DNA of 64,000 nucleotides from Flavobacteriales bacterium (GCA_947488235.1 CANLAQ010000008.1:1-64000); one strand, 5' to 3'; positions 39,681-49,946 are shown, numbered from the stretch's first letter. Notes: generated from the letters alone by a model not told the origin. Numbers and translations: made by a program.

Positions 39681-41120
39681 ATGGTACTAAGTAGATTTTG
39701 GCTCGTAATTTTTATTTCCTCTATTCTTTTTATAGTAATAGGGATGTTCACTTCACAGCATTATTCAGTAGATTTTGTTCTTAATGGGGAGAAAGAAGAT
39801 CCAGTACTTATTGGTGAACGCTATCTAAATTCGTTTCCAAAAGATCTTCAAGACAGTATCAAGGCTGCTCCCGAGCAATCGTTTATTGTGAACAAATGCA
39901 CTACAGATGCGGATACTACTTATCAGTATAAAAATAAAAGTATTCAAATTTTTAGTGGGGTCCAAAAATCTGATGGATTATTACCCACTTGTAAGAATAG
40001 TTTATTGGATTTAATCATTCCATTGATTGCTTATCTGGCCTTTTTCTGTGGAATTATGCAATTGCTAATTGACTCAGGTGCTGCAGAAAAGCTTGCTAAA
40101 TTTTTGAGTCCAGTTTTTGTGAAAGTATTCCCAAGTATTCCCAAAAACCATGAGTCTATTTCCTACATGACGCTCAATTTTGCCGCGAATTTCCTAGGTT
40201 TAGATTCTGCGGCCACTCCATTTGGATTAAAGGCAATGCAGAGTTTACAAGAATTAAATCCTGACAAAGAAAAAGCAAGTGATGCGCAAATCATGTTTAT
40301 GTGTTTGCACGCTGCAGGTTTAACCTTAATTCCAACCTCCATTATTGGATACCGTGCCGCTGAAAATGCAAGCAATCCAGCAGATGTAATGTTGCCTTGT
40401 ATCATCACTTCTTTCGTGGGAACCATTGCAGCTTTTGTAATCGTGGGGATTCGTCAAAAAGTTAATTTTAAAAGTGCAGCGCTCATTGCTACTTTAATGG
40501 CTTTAGTTGCAGGAATTGTTGGCCTGTTGTTTTATGTCAATCATTTAGATTTGATTTCTAAGAATTATTTTACGGGTAATTTATCTGGTCTGTTACTGAT
40601 CGCTATTATTGGTTTCACCTTGATTTTTTCCTTTGCTAAGGAGAAGAAATTTCAAGAAAAGGAAACCACTATTTTTGATGCTTTTGTTTCAGGTGCACAG
40701 AATGGACTGAAGACAGGGGTTACCATTTTCCCTTATGTTTTGGGCATGTTGGTCGCCATTTCATTGTTTAGAAATAGTGGATTATTTGAAATTATTAGCG
40801 CATGGATTTCTCAAGGATTTGGATGGCTTGGCGTAACAAAACAAGTAACTGATTCACTTCCTGTTGCTATGCTAAGACCTTTTAGTTCCGGTGGATCTCG
40901 TGGATTTATGATTGATGCCATGAGAAATTACGGTCCTGATTCCTTTACCGGACGATTGAGTTGTATTTTTCAATGCAGCGCTGAAACAACCTTTTATGTA
41001 ATTGCAGTTTATTTCGGTTCTATTAATGTGAAGAATACCCGTTATACGCTTGGTTCTATGCTACTGGTTGATTTGATTTGTGTCATTACAGCAATTCTAG
41101 TAGCTACCTGGTTTTTTTAA
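39681..41120 (+). CDS. Nucleoside-recognition (SpmA-SpmB fusion-like) membrane protein
   Basis: Two gate-like halves; NFAANFLGLDSAATPFGLKAMQSLQELN and PVAMLRPFSSGGSRGFMIDAM. Confidence 0.85.
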   Translation: MVLSRFWLVIFISSILFIVIGMFTSQHYSVDFVLNGEKEDPVLIGERYLNSFPKDLQDSIKAAPEQSFIVNKCTTDADTTYQYKNKSIQIFSGVQKSDGLLPTCKNSLLDLIIPLIAYLAFFCGIMQLLIDSGAAEKLAKFLSPVFVKVFPSIPKNHESISYMTLNFAANFLGLDSAATPFGLKAMQSLQELNPDKEKASDAQIMFMCLHAAGLTLIPTSIIGYRAAENASNPADVMLPCIITSFVGTIAAFVIVGIRQKVNFKSAALIATLMALVAGIVGLLFYVNHLDLISKNYFTGNLSGLLLIAIIGFTLIFSFAKEKKFQEKETTIFDAFVSGAQNGLKTGVTIFPYVLGMLVAISLFRNSGLFEIISAWISQGFGWLGVTKQVTDSLPVAMLRPFSSGGSRGFMIDAMRNYGPDSFTGRLSCIFQCSAETTFYVIAVYFGSINVKNTRYTLGSMLLVDLICVITAILVATWFF

Positions 41121-41134
41121 TTTAATCGATTAGT

Positions 41135-41611
41135 ATGTTTGGATTTTTTAAAAAATCATCACCCAAAAAGGAAGCTAAAAAAACTATTGAATTGAAGTCC
41201 ATTCAATACGAGGCTAAAATTGTATTGGCTTGGGCAAAAGCAATTGAGGGAGATCAAGTAATTCAATTGGGTTTGAAAGAAATTGGATATCCTGAACTTT
41301 TTCATGCTACTGAAGCGATTTATTTAAGACAAAATTCTCGGGATTGGTTGATAGAAAATGGATTCGCTCATTTGATGGCTATGATTAATGCTGCGGAAGG
41401 AATAGTTCCGGCTCAGAAATGGCTGATTGAAAATAAATTCGATCTGCTTTATCATATAGGAAGAGCAGTTGATCATGAAGAAGATTCTTTGGCTTGGTTG
41501 GCGAAAAATGCAAGTCCGGATTTATTTATTTTAGCGAAGAGTATTCAATTCATTAAAGATAAAATTGAGGAGAATCACAATGATATTCATTCCTTTGGTC
41601 GAGATTCTTAA
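41135..41611 (+). CDS. Hypothetical helical-repeat protein
   Basis: 14 bp after previous CDS; recurring WLIENGFAHL / WLIENKFDLL / WLAKNASPDLF units. Confidence 0.6.
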   Translation: MFGFFKKSSPKKEAKKTIELKSIQYEAKIVLAWAKAIEGDQVIQLGLKEIGYPELFHATEAIYLRQNSRDWLIENGFAHLMAMINAAEGIVPAQKWLIENKFDLLYHIGRAVDHEEDSLAWLAKNASPDLFILAKSIQFIKDKIEENHNDIHSFGRDS

Positions 41612-41613
41612 TC

Positions 41614-41643
41614 TTTAGAAGGCTCCATAGGAAGCCCTCTAAA
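41614..41643. terminator. Imperfect hairpin between convergent genes
   Basis: TTTAGAaGGCT...AGCCcTCTAAA. Confidence 0.5.
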
Positions 41644-41652
41644 GAATTATTT

Positions 41653-42249
41653 TTATTGAAATACTAAGTCAATGTAGGGCAAGGCACAATTTTCGTGAGA
41701 CCCACTAATTCCGCCCACAAAATCAGTACTTAAAATGGTTATTCCATTATTGTTAATAGGAAAACTTAATTGATTGGCTACTTGAAATCCAATTAGGGCT
41801 AATCTTCCTGTAAGATTGGCTGGATTACCAATGTCATTTGGTTGTATTCTTGAAATAGTGTATTTATGCCCGGCAATTAAATTTACAGGAACAATTGGAA
41901 CATAAGTTGTAGTCAAAGAGGAGAGTAGGTGATTTCCACTATAAACAAGACTATTGGTAGTACTATCAAATAATTCAAAGGTATACGGTAGGGTATCCAT
42001 ACCAGGATAAGCTTGATATCCGATTTGGCACAAAACTTCATCATTAGATACCTTAAAAGTATATTGATGTGTGTAGGAATCAATCGTAATACTATCGTTC
42101 ATTAAAGGCAATGACAATTGCAAATTGAATAATTGATTGAATTTGGTATTAGTCGAATCGCAGGTTGGATCCGGTTTTTTGTTGTGTTCTTTCTTACACG
42201 CAGTAAGGGTTGATGCAATACATAAAAGCAGTGCTAATTTAATTTTCAT
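41653..42249 (-). CDS. Putative lipoprotein
   Basis: MKIKLALLLCIASTLTACKKE lipobox. Confidence 0.65.
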   Translation of the reverse strand: MKIKLALLLCIASTLTACKKEHNKKPDPTCDSTNTKFNQLFNLQLSLPLMNDSITIDSYTHQYTFKVSNDEVLCQIGYQAYPGMDTLPYTFELFDSTTNSLVYSGNHLLSSLTTTYVPIVPVNLIAGHKYTISRIQPNDIGNPANLTGRLALIGFQVANQLSFPINNNGITILSTDFVGGISGSHENCALPYIDLVFQ

Positions 42250-42360
42250 AGAAAAGTTTTAAGAGTGTAAAGTAAAGATTAATGATTTGATAATCAGAAT
42301 CATAAATACTAAGCGAAGTATTTTTACTTTTATTTTACACCCTTAAAATTTTAACATTTA

Positions 42361-43734
42361 CTATTCTAGAGTTAAACGCATATCGACCCTGCGATTGGCA
42401 GCTCTTCCTACTTGATCGGTGTTGTTTGCCTTAGGTTTGCTTTCGCCATGATAGTTGCACTTAATTCTATTCGCCGCTATACCATTCATGAGCAATAAAT
42501 CTTTTAATGCGTCAACACGATCTTTAGAAAGTTTCTCATTATAAGTTATGTCCCCAATAGCATCGGTATGTCCATCCAAGTATATATTGATTTTTTGATT
42601 TTGAAGTAAGATATTAATAAGTCCTTCAATAGCACCCATAGATTCTTTTTCAATAAGCGCTCGATCAAATTCAAAATAAATTGTTTTTTCGATGGAGCTG
42701 GAAAGAATCTCTTCTTTGTTTTCGTTTGTTTCTTTAATATAAATGGTATCTACTGTACTAACATTCAAAGTGTCCACATGGTAAATATCTTGATATACAA
42801 TTTTTACTATGGTATCGTGAATTGGATTGCGGCTCATTTTTTCTTGTCTTTCTCTTGGGTTCTTACAAAATCTTAAACTCATGATTAATTCATGTGATCC
42901 TGCACTATAGGACGCAATATTAGCCATAGGCGCTTCATAGGCATAAGCAAATAAAAATCTATCTTTCAATTGTATCCCAATGCGTCCAATAAGCCCAACT
43001 TGTGTGCGGTAGGAAAGTCCTAAATGCAAGTTCTTTTTATAAATGAAGGAACTATTTATATCCACCTGCATTACATTGTTAATTCCTTTCATGAGTAAGG
43101 AAGGCTGAACATCCCATGTTTTTGATAAGGGAATAGTATATGCAGCATATCCAACGGCATGGCGTTTGAGACCATAACCTGGTAAATTGGTATATCCAAA
43201 ATTCGAAAAACTGTGAATCAATTGTTTCGTTGAAATTCCCAATTCAAATTGTTCGAATCGATATGTGACTCCAATATCCGTATTGATCACCCCCGAGGAT
43301 TGATTCCCTCCATTTACAATAGGATCTAAAGGGTCAAATACTATTGCGCTGGAAGGATTGAGTCTATATTGGTTATATCCAATGGAGGCTCCAATTCTAA
43401 TTTCATGTCTAGTTTGAATATTGAATCCATAAGAAACTGTTCCCATTCCAGAGAATTGTTGTAACATGCCTATTTTATCAATTAAAAGTTGTCCGCCTGC
43501 CCCAAAATGTTTTCCAATACTTGTACTTGCATTGAATAAACTTGTGGCGGGGGCGCCTTCAATGCGCAACCATTGATTTAGATGAGAAGCAGAAATCTGC
43601 GTGCATTTTTCCATGCCAACATAGGCTGGATTGAAACTGTATTTATTAAATAAATAAGTATTTGATTGTGGTACTTGTTGTCCGTGTAGTACAGTAAAAC
43701 AGGACATGAAAAGTAGGATAAAATAGTTCTTCAT
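42361..43734 (-). CDS. PorP/SprF family protein fused to C-terminal OmpA domain
   Basis: N-term QVPQSNTYLFNKYSFNPAYVGME...SHLNQWLRIEGAP; C-term IYFEFDRALIEKES...IYLDGHTDAIGDITYNEKLSKDRVDALKDLL...RRVDMRL. Confidence 0.9.
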   Translation of the reverse strand: MKNYFILLFMSCFTVLHGQQVPQSNTYLFNKYSFNPAYVGMEKCTQISASHLNQWLRIEGAPATSLFNASTSIGKHFGAGGQLLIDKIGMLQQFSGMGTVSYGFNIQTRHEIRIGASIGYNQYRLNPSSAIVFDPLDPIVNGGNQSSGVINTDIGVTYRFEQFELGISTKQLIHSFSNFGYTNLPGYGLKRHAVGYAAYTIPLSKTWDVQPSLLMKGINNVMQVDINSSFIYKKNLHLGLSYRTQVGLIGRIGIQLKDRFLFAYAYEAPMANIASYSAGSHELIMSLRFCKNPRERQEKMSRNPIHDTIVKIVYQDIYHVDTLNVSTVDTIYIKETNENKEEILSSSIEKTIYFEFDRALIEKESMGAIEGLINILLQNQKINIYLDGHTDAIGDITYNEKLSKDRVDALKDLLLMNGIAANRIKCNYHGESKPKANNTDQVGRAANRRVDMRLTLE

Positions 43735-43740
43735 ATTCCT

Positions 43741-46700
43741 TTATTTTTTAAGTCGTAATAAATTTAATGAGCCCTTCCATTCTTGTTCCTTGCATTGGAT
43801 AGAGTAGAAGTAAACCCCGTCAGGCAAGGGGTCGCCATTTTTGGTTCCGTCCCATTCATTGTTATAATCATTTGTTTCGTAAAGTACTTGTCCCCAACGG
43901 TTGTAAATTTTAACATCACAACCTTTAATTAAATTGGGTTGATCAATTTTCCAAGTATCATTTTGGTTGTCCCCATTAGGAGTGAGTAAATTACTTATTT
44001 GTAGATCACCTATGCAACTCACAACTGAAAGTTCTAAAACGCATACGGAATCACAACCAGTACTATTTGTTATGGTGTCCTTAAATTGTCCACTTTGGGT
44101 AATGGATTGACCATTAAAATTATAAGTTTCACCTTCACAAATGGTAGCATTGGTAAAGCTACTTAAGGGAGGGTTCACCATTAAGGAAAGTAAAATTAAA
44201 GAATCGCAATTTCCTGTCGAAATAAGGGTGTCACTATAAAATCCTGTTGTAGATAATATTTGCCCATTAAAATTATAAGTGCTTCCTGCGCAAATGGTTT
44301 GATTTATAGCATTAAGTATCATCGGACTAAAATTCAAACTAGTGATGACGATGCTATCACAGTTTGTGATGGAGCTTAAAGTGTCAGTATACAATCCACT
44401 TGTTGAATAATTATTACCTCCAATGGAATAAGTTCCTCCAGTACAAATTGTAATTTGCTGTAAAGTAGGATCAATAATCGGATGGAAAGAAAGTTGTGTG
44501 ATGACAATACTATCGCAACCTTGGGTGGAAGTGAAGTAATCGGTATAAGTACCCGCTTGGTTCTGTTGTATTCCTCCTAATAATACACTTTCTCCTGGAC
44601 AAAGTACGAGTGTTGCGTTGCTCGTGGTAGGTGTGCAAGGATTATTACATCCACTTGCATCGAAGGTGAATATTTGTGGGCAAGCTCCATCATTGACCGT
44701 CATGGTGTAGATACCTGATATGGCAGCAAGATAAGTGAAGTTTGTATTAGGTAATAAATTACCATTGGCAACGACCGTTCCTAGAGGATTTGTTATTGCA
44801 TAAGTGTAAGGTGCTCCATTAAATGAATTTAATCCACCGCTAGCGGTTAGACTTAAAGTACAAGTAGAAGTATTATAGTTGAAATTTGTATTTAAATCCT
44901 GCAGATAAACCACTGGAATTCCATTTTCAACGGTCGCACTAGAACAATTAAAAGTACCCCAATTGCTTGGGCTATCTCCCGTTGGAGATAAATAATACAG
45001 CGTATTAAACAAAGGGTTTCCGAATACGCCACTTCCATTGCCATTATTAATTAAGTTACCGTTAAGTCCTTGAATAGAATCTATAAATGAGAATCCTGAA
45101 TTGGCTATTGGATTTGCAGGGGATGGAAATTGATGTAAGACATATCCAGGAGTCAAACAAGAGGGAAGTGAGGCGGTTGATTGTCCAATTCCATCTAATA
45201 AAATTCCAGGCGTTAGCGTATCACCAAAACATACAAATGCGGTATCTAAATTTAAAATACTTGCATTATTTCCATTTGAAATTGTTGCATAAATATCACC
45301 AGCATCACTTTCTAATTCTTTAATATATTCAATGATATACTGTCCTTCATCTCCTGCGGATCCACCATCAATTTGAATAGCATACATTTTACCGATTTCC
45401 ATACAACAAATGGTTTCTTGATGACCGTTGTAGGTTGCTGATCCAGAAATAATTGGAGTAATTGCAGGAGTATATCGCGTTCCATCCAGTGTATAGGTTG
45501 CAGGTTGCAAACCACCATAACAATTCGTTCCATTGAGTAATTCAAAAACATTAAAACGCAATAAATTCATTCCGATGTAGGCTCTAATACTTAATTCAAC
45601 AGCACCAGAAGGAGGAGCTGTAAAATAATGCCAAACCGTTTGATTGGCGCAGTTGCTTGGAAGTTGATCAATTGCAGGTTCACCGGCTAAATATTCGCGA
45701 CACGCCAGTACATTTGATCCCGCTACAGCTTGAAAAGTAGGATTTGTATTCGCAGGAATTACGGGAACTTCATATAAAGTATCTTGCAGTGCCAGACAAA
45801 GTATGTCATTTCCAGGAGGATTTAAAGATGGGTCTGAAATACTTGGATCATAAATCCATGCAGAAATATCTTGTCCGCTTAGTGCTGTTATATTATCAGA
45901 GGGATCCATCATTCCGAAATATTTATAACCTGGTTCAAGGCATCTTAGATCCATCTTCGCACTTGGGTCTCCTCCTAAAAAGCTATTGGTGCCGCCTTCA
46001 TCTGAACTTAAAAATTTTAAATTAGAGCATAAAAAATCAGTAGGAACACCTGGTCCAAATTGCTTGTCAAAACCAAATAAAGCTTCACTTTCACCATAAA
46101 GAGCGCTTAAATAATCAGTTTCAAAATGAATTCTTCCTTTTTGAGGCGCAATAAAGGAAAGCCAAATACTTTCATTCATCACCGCATTTCCAACTGCTAT
46201 ATGCTGATAATCATAGGCATGGTATTGATTGGGATTAGCACTCGTGTTTGCCTCACCAGTTTCACCAGCACTATTTCCCCCGTCAAAGGCACATGCAAAT
46301 GTCATTGTAGTGGTAGGAGTACTGTTTTGTGCAGGCGTAATCACAGTTGTATTATAATTAATAGGTGCAGCCAAACAAGGAATGTCTTCCATAGTCGGTG
46401 CAGTACCACTGAAACTGTTTACGCGCAATTGATAGTATCCATTAGTTGTGACATTGTCTGCCGTCATTTGAACATAATAAGTTTCTCCAGGAATTAGTTT
46501 TTGATAAGAAATCAAAGGTGTAGGATTACAAGCATCAAAAGTGATGTCACTTTCTGGATCAAAACCTAGTAAATCAATACCATCTGAATAATCTACATGC
46601 GAAAGATATTCAAATTTATTTTTTATAGGTGTTCCACTAACAGGATGTAAACCTGCTGTGCAGCTTGCCCCATCTGCTGCATGGTAGATTTCAATATAGG

Positions 46701-47478
46701 TACCAATATCAGTCCCAGGTAAATCTGTAAGTACTTGTACAGAACCGCTAGCTGGCGCAATGAATTTTCCCCAGGCAGACCCAGAAGCTTGAACATCATT
46801 TGCTGCTGGTTCGTTGGTTTCTAAAGTGGAACTGCACCAACCAAAGGCATAGGTGGTATTTAAAGCAAGTGCATTGGCAGCACAAATATTGTCATCAAGA
46901 TAACTCACTACAATTGGTAGGCGCTCAACGGATAGATTAATCACATAGTTTTGATTGCAAGATCCATCGGTACTAGAGGCATTGAAGGAATAATTTAAAG
47001 TCCCAACTGCAATAGGAACAGGGAGTACAACATTTTGAATACCCGTTTCACCATCAGTAAATCCGATGATGTCATAATTTCCTGCATCATCATTTTCATA
47101 AGCTTCCCACGCGAGATTAATGACACTTGGAACATCTGTTGGACAAATATAATCGTGTTCGAAAAATTTTCCATTACTTGGATTGAAATTACCATTTGGG
47201 GCAACTAAAGAATAGGGACCATTGTCATTATTCTTATAGCCATAATTGAAATTATAAATCCCAAATAGGGCAGGGTTATTATTGGTAAATCCCAAAGAAT
47301 TATCTGTGGCCGTAAATTCCCAAACGAAGTCACTATTTCCAAGAAAAAGTCCATCACAGTCCACATTGTTTAATGTTTGAACAGAGAGTACGGTGACCCT
47401 TAAGGTAGCTTGGGCATTAATGATTATGGGGAAAAGTAAAATCCAGATCAGGATTTTAAATCTAAATAAAATATTCAT
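43741..47478 (-). CDS. Large secreted protein with CHU_C (T9SS type B) C-terminus
   Basis: Signal peptide; tandem repeats containing CDSI(V/L); C-term ISNLLTPNGDNQNDTWKI...VKIYNRWGQVLYETNDYNNEWDGTKNGDPLPDGVYFY. Confidence 0.92.
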   Translation of the reverse strand: MNILFRFKILIWILLFPIIINAQATLRVTVLSVQTLNNVDCDGLFLGNSDFVWEFTATDNSLGFTNNNPALFGIYNFNYGYKNNDNGPYSLVAPNGNFNPSNGKFFEHDYICPTDVPSVINLAWEAYENDDAGNYDIIGFTDGETGIQNVVLPVPIAVGTLNYSFNASSTDGSCNQNYVINLSVERLPIVVSYLDDNICAANALALNTTYAFGWCSSTLETNEPAANDVQASGSAWGKFIAPASGSVQVLTDLPGTDIGTYIEIYHAADGASCTAGLHPVSGTPIKNKFEYLSHVDYSDGIDLLGFDPESDITFDACNPTPLISYQKLIPGETYYVQMTADNVTTNGYYQLRVNSFSGTAPTMEDIPCLAAPINYNTTVITPAQNSTPTTTMTFACAFDGGNSAGETGEANTSANPNQYHAYDYQHIAVGNAVMNESIWLSFIAPQKGRIHFETDYLSALYGESEALFGFDKQFGPGVPTDFLCSNLKFLSSDEGGTNSFLGGDPSAKMDLRCLEPGYKYFGMMDPSDNITALSGQDISAWIYDPSISDPSLNPPGNDILCLALQDTLYEVPVIPANTNPTFQAVAGSNVLACREYLAGEPAIDQLPSNCANQTVWHYFTAPPSGAVELSIRAYIGMNLLRFNVFELLNGTNCYGGLQPATYTLDGTRYTPAITPIISGSATYNGHQETICCMEIGKMYAIQIDGGSAGDEGQYIIEYIKELESDAGDIYATISNGNNASILNLDTAFVCFGDTLTPGILLDGIGQSTASLPSCLTPGYVLHQFPSPANPIANSGFSFIDSIQGLNGNLINNGNGSGVFGNPLFNTLYYLSPTGDSPSNWGTFNCSSATVENGIPVVYLQDLNTNFNYNTSTCTLSLTASGGLNSFNGAPYTYAITNPLGTVVANGNLLPNTNFTYLAAISGIYTMTVNDGACPQIFTFDASGCNNPCTPTTSNATLVLCPGESVLLGGIQQNQAGTYTDYFTSTQGCDSIVITQLSFHPIIDPTLQQITICTGGTYSIGGNNYSTSGLYTDTLSSITNCDSIVITSLNFSPMILNAINQTICAGSTYNFNGQILSTTGFYSDTLISTGNCDSLILLSLMVNPPLSSFTNATICEGETYNFNGQSITQSGQFKDTITNSTGCDSVCVLELSVVSCIGDLQISNLLTPNGDNQNDTWKIDQPNLIKGCDVKIYNRWGQVLYETNDYNNEWDGTKNGDPLPDGVYFYSIQCKEQEWKGSLNLLRLKK

Positions 47479-47615
47479 AGTTGAAGTTAAGATAAGCTAA
47501 TATAAGCAAAAAATTAACGACAATAACACATACATATTTGAGAAGTCACTTCTCGAAACAGTAGTTTAACATATTAATCTTGAGAAACTTAAGATTAATA
47601 AGGCAATTGAAATGA

Positions 47616-48881
47616 TTAGAGTAGCATGGAGACTGGGTTTTCCATATAGCCTTTGAATGTTTGTAAAAATGCAGCGCCTGTTGCACCATCAACTACACGA
47701 TGATCACAAGATAGTGTTACTTTCATTACATTTCCTGGAACAACTTGTCCATTTTTCACTACAGGAACTTCTTTAATACCTCCAATGGCTAAGATGCAAC
47801 TATCGGGTGGATTAACGATTGCGGTAAAAGACTCAATCCCGAACATTCCTAAGTTAGATATGGTAAAAGTATTTCCTTCCCAATCAGAAGGTTGTAATTT
47901 TTTATCCTTAGCACGACCTGCAAGATCTTTAACTTCTGCAGAAATTTGAGAAAGTCCTTTGGTGTCAGCAAATCTAATGACTGGAACCAACAAACCATCT
48001 TCAACCGCTACAGCGACTCCAACATGAACATGTTGATTGCGTCTAATTACATCACCCAACCATGAGCTATTTACATTTGGATTTTTCTTCAGCGCCATTG
48101 CAACGGCTTTTACGACAAAGTCATTGAAGGACACTTTAACACCTTCTTGCGCATTAAGTGATTTTCTAGATTGTATGGCCTTATCCATGTCAATATCTAG
48201 CGTCAAATAAAAATGAGGAGCAGTGAATTTACTTTCTGCCAAACGACGCGCAATAGTTTTACGCATTTGACTAATTGGTTCATCTATAAAAGATTCTACA
48301 CCAGCTGGAGCAGCAGCATAACTTGGAGTATTTGCAGCGGTGTAAGGAACATAATGATCTACATCTCTTTTCACAATTCTGCCATTCTCTCCTGTACCTC
48401 CAACCAAATTGATGTCAATACCTTTTTCTTCTGCTAATTTTTTAGCAAGAGGAGAGGCATGCAATCGATCAGAATTATTATTATGAGCAGGCGCAGGGCT
48501 TGCTTTTACTGCGGGAGCAGCAACTGGAGCAGCAACTGGAGCAGCAACTGGAGCTTCAGCGATTGGTGCAGGACTTGGAATTACTTCTTCTACAGGTTTT
48601 GCAGCAACTGGACTTCCAGCAATTAAGGCACTAATATCCTCTCCAGGTTGACCAATAATGGCTAAAATTGAGTTTACAGGTGCAGCTTGACCGGTTTCTA
48701 CTCCAATATGAAGCAAGACGCCATCATAAAAAGATTCGAATTCCATTGTCGCTTTATCCGTTTCGATTTCAGCAAGAATTTCACCTTCCTTTACGGTATC
48801 TCCAATTTTCTTTGTCCAAGAAGCAACAACACCTTCTAACATGGTGTCACTTAATTTCGGCATGTAAACAACTTCAGCCAT
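47616..48881 (-). CDS. pdhC: Dihydrolipoamide acetyltransferase (pyruvate dehydrogenase E2)
   Basis: MPKLSDTMLEGVVASWTKKIGD...EIETDKATMEFES lipoyl domain; LSCDHRVVDGATGAAFLQ. Confidence 0.95.
   Translation of the reverse strand: MAEVVYMPKLSDTMLEGVVASWTKKIGDTVKEGEILAEIETDKATMEFESFYDGVLLHIGVETGQAAPVNSILAIIGQPGEDISALIAGSPVAAKPVEEVIPSPAPIAEAPVAAPVAAPVAAPAVKASPAPAHNNNSDRLHASPLAKKLAEEKGIDINLVGGTGENGRIVKRDVDHYVPYTAANTPSYAAAPAGVESFIDEPISQMRKTIARRLAESKFTAPHFYLTLDIDMDKAIQSRKSLNAQEGVKVSFNDFVVKAVAMALKKNPNVNSSWLGDVIRRNQHVHVGVAVAVEDGLLVPVIRFADTKGLSQISAEVKDLAGRAKDKKLQPSDWEGNTFTISNLGMFGIESFTAIVNPPDSCILAIGGIKEVPVVKNGQVVPGNVMKVTLSCDHRVVDGATGAAFLQTFKGYMENPVSMLL
48515..48554 (-). repeat. 12-bp tandem repeat (GAGCAGCAACTG x3 plus partial) in the pdhC linker
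   Basis: Three exact consecutive units on the + strand, encoding APVA-type linker. Confidence 0.9.
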
Positions 48882-48893
48882 GTATTATAATTT

Positions 48894-49946
48894 TTAGTAT
48901 TCTTTAATATAAGGGTAGTCTGTCTGAACATATATGTCTTCATACAGTTCATGTGCTTCTGGATAAGGAGAATTTTCTGCAAAAGTCACAGATTCTTCAA
49001 CCTCTTTTTTTACCCATAAGCTGATATCTTCAATTTCTTTTTCATTCAGCCATTTGTTCGACTTAATTACTTCCAGAACATGATCAATTGGATCTTTTTC
49101 CATCCACTCATTCAATTCTTCTTTTGTTCTATATTTTTGTGGATCAGACATGGAATGTCCTTTAAATCGATAAGTGCGAATATCAAGTAATGTAGGTCCA
49201 TCTCCTCTTCTTGCTCTATTACAAGCTTCCTCCATCGCATCATGAACATCTTCTGGACGCATACCATTCACAATCTTCGAAGGCATTTCGTATGATAATC
49301 CAATTTTTGACAAATCTGTTACATTGGTAGTTCTTTCAACCGATGTTCCCATCGCGTAATTGTTATTTTCAATGATATAAATAACAGGCAACTTCCAATT
49401 CATAGCCATGTTGAAGGTTTCATGCAAAGCACCTTGGCGCACCGCACCGTCACCCATAGAAACTACGGCAACATTATCAGTGTTGTTGTATTGTTCAGCA
49501 AAAGCAACACCTGTACCCATTGGTATTTGAGCACCTACAATTCCGTGTCCCCCCATAAAGTTTTTCTCTTTATCAAAAAAGTGCATAGAACCACCTTTAC
49601 CTTTCGAGCAACCTGTACTTCTACCATATAATTCAGCCATAAGTACACGCGGATCAGTTCCTAAAGCTAAAGGATGCGCATGGTCACGATAGGCAGTCAT
49701 GTGTTTGTCATTTGGGCGACAAGCGCTTGCTGTTCCTGCTACAATTGCTTCTTGACCAATATATAAGTGACAAAATCCACCAAATTTTTGTTGAATATAT
49801 AACTGTCCAGTTTTTTCTTCAAAACGACGAATTAATAGCATGTCTTTGTACCATTTCACATAAGTTTCTTTTGGAAACTTTGTTTTCTGAGCAGCAGTAG
49901 TTTTCGTTGCTATTGATTTGTTTGCAGTTGTTGATTTAACAGCCAT
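48894..49946 (-). CDS. pdhA: Pyruvate dehydrogenase E1 component subunit alpha
   Basis: YIGQEAIVAGTASA, YRDHAHPLALG, GKGGSMHFFDKEKNFMGGHGIVGAQIPMGTG, SMGDGAVRQGALHE. Confidence 0.96.
   Translation of the reverse strand: MAVKSTTANKSIATKTTAAQKTKFPKETYVKWYKDMLLIRRFEEKTGQLYIQQKFGGFCHLYIGQEAIVAGTASACRPNDKHMTAYRDHAHPLALGTDPRVLMAELYGRSTGCSKGKGGSMHFFDKEKNFMGGHGIVGAQIPMGTGVAFAEQYNNTDNVAVVSMGDGAVRQGALHETFNMAMNWKLPVIYIIENNNYAMGTSVERTTNVTDLSKIGLSYEMPSKIVNGMRPEDVHDAMEEACNRARRGDGPTLLDIRTYRFKGHSMSDPQKYRTKEELNEWMEKDPIDHVLEVIKSNKWLNEKEIEDISLWVKKEVEESVTFAENSPYPEAHELYEDIYVQTDYPYIKEY

Noticed and set aside
39681-41120. Evidence of sporulation (SpmA/SpmB)
   Set aside because: Nucleoside-recognition domain proteins are widespread in non-spore-formers; no other sporulation genes
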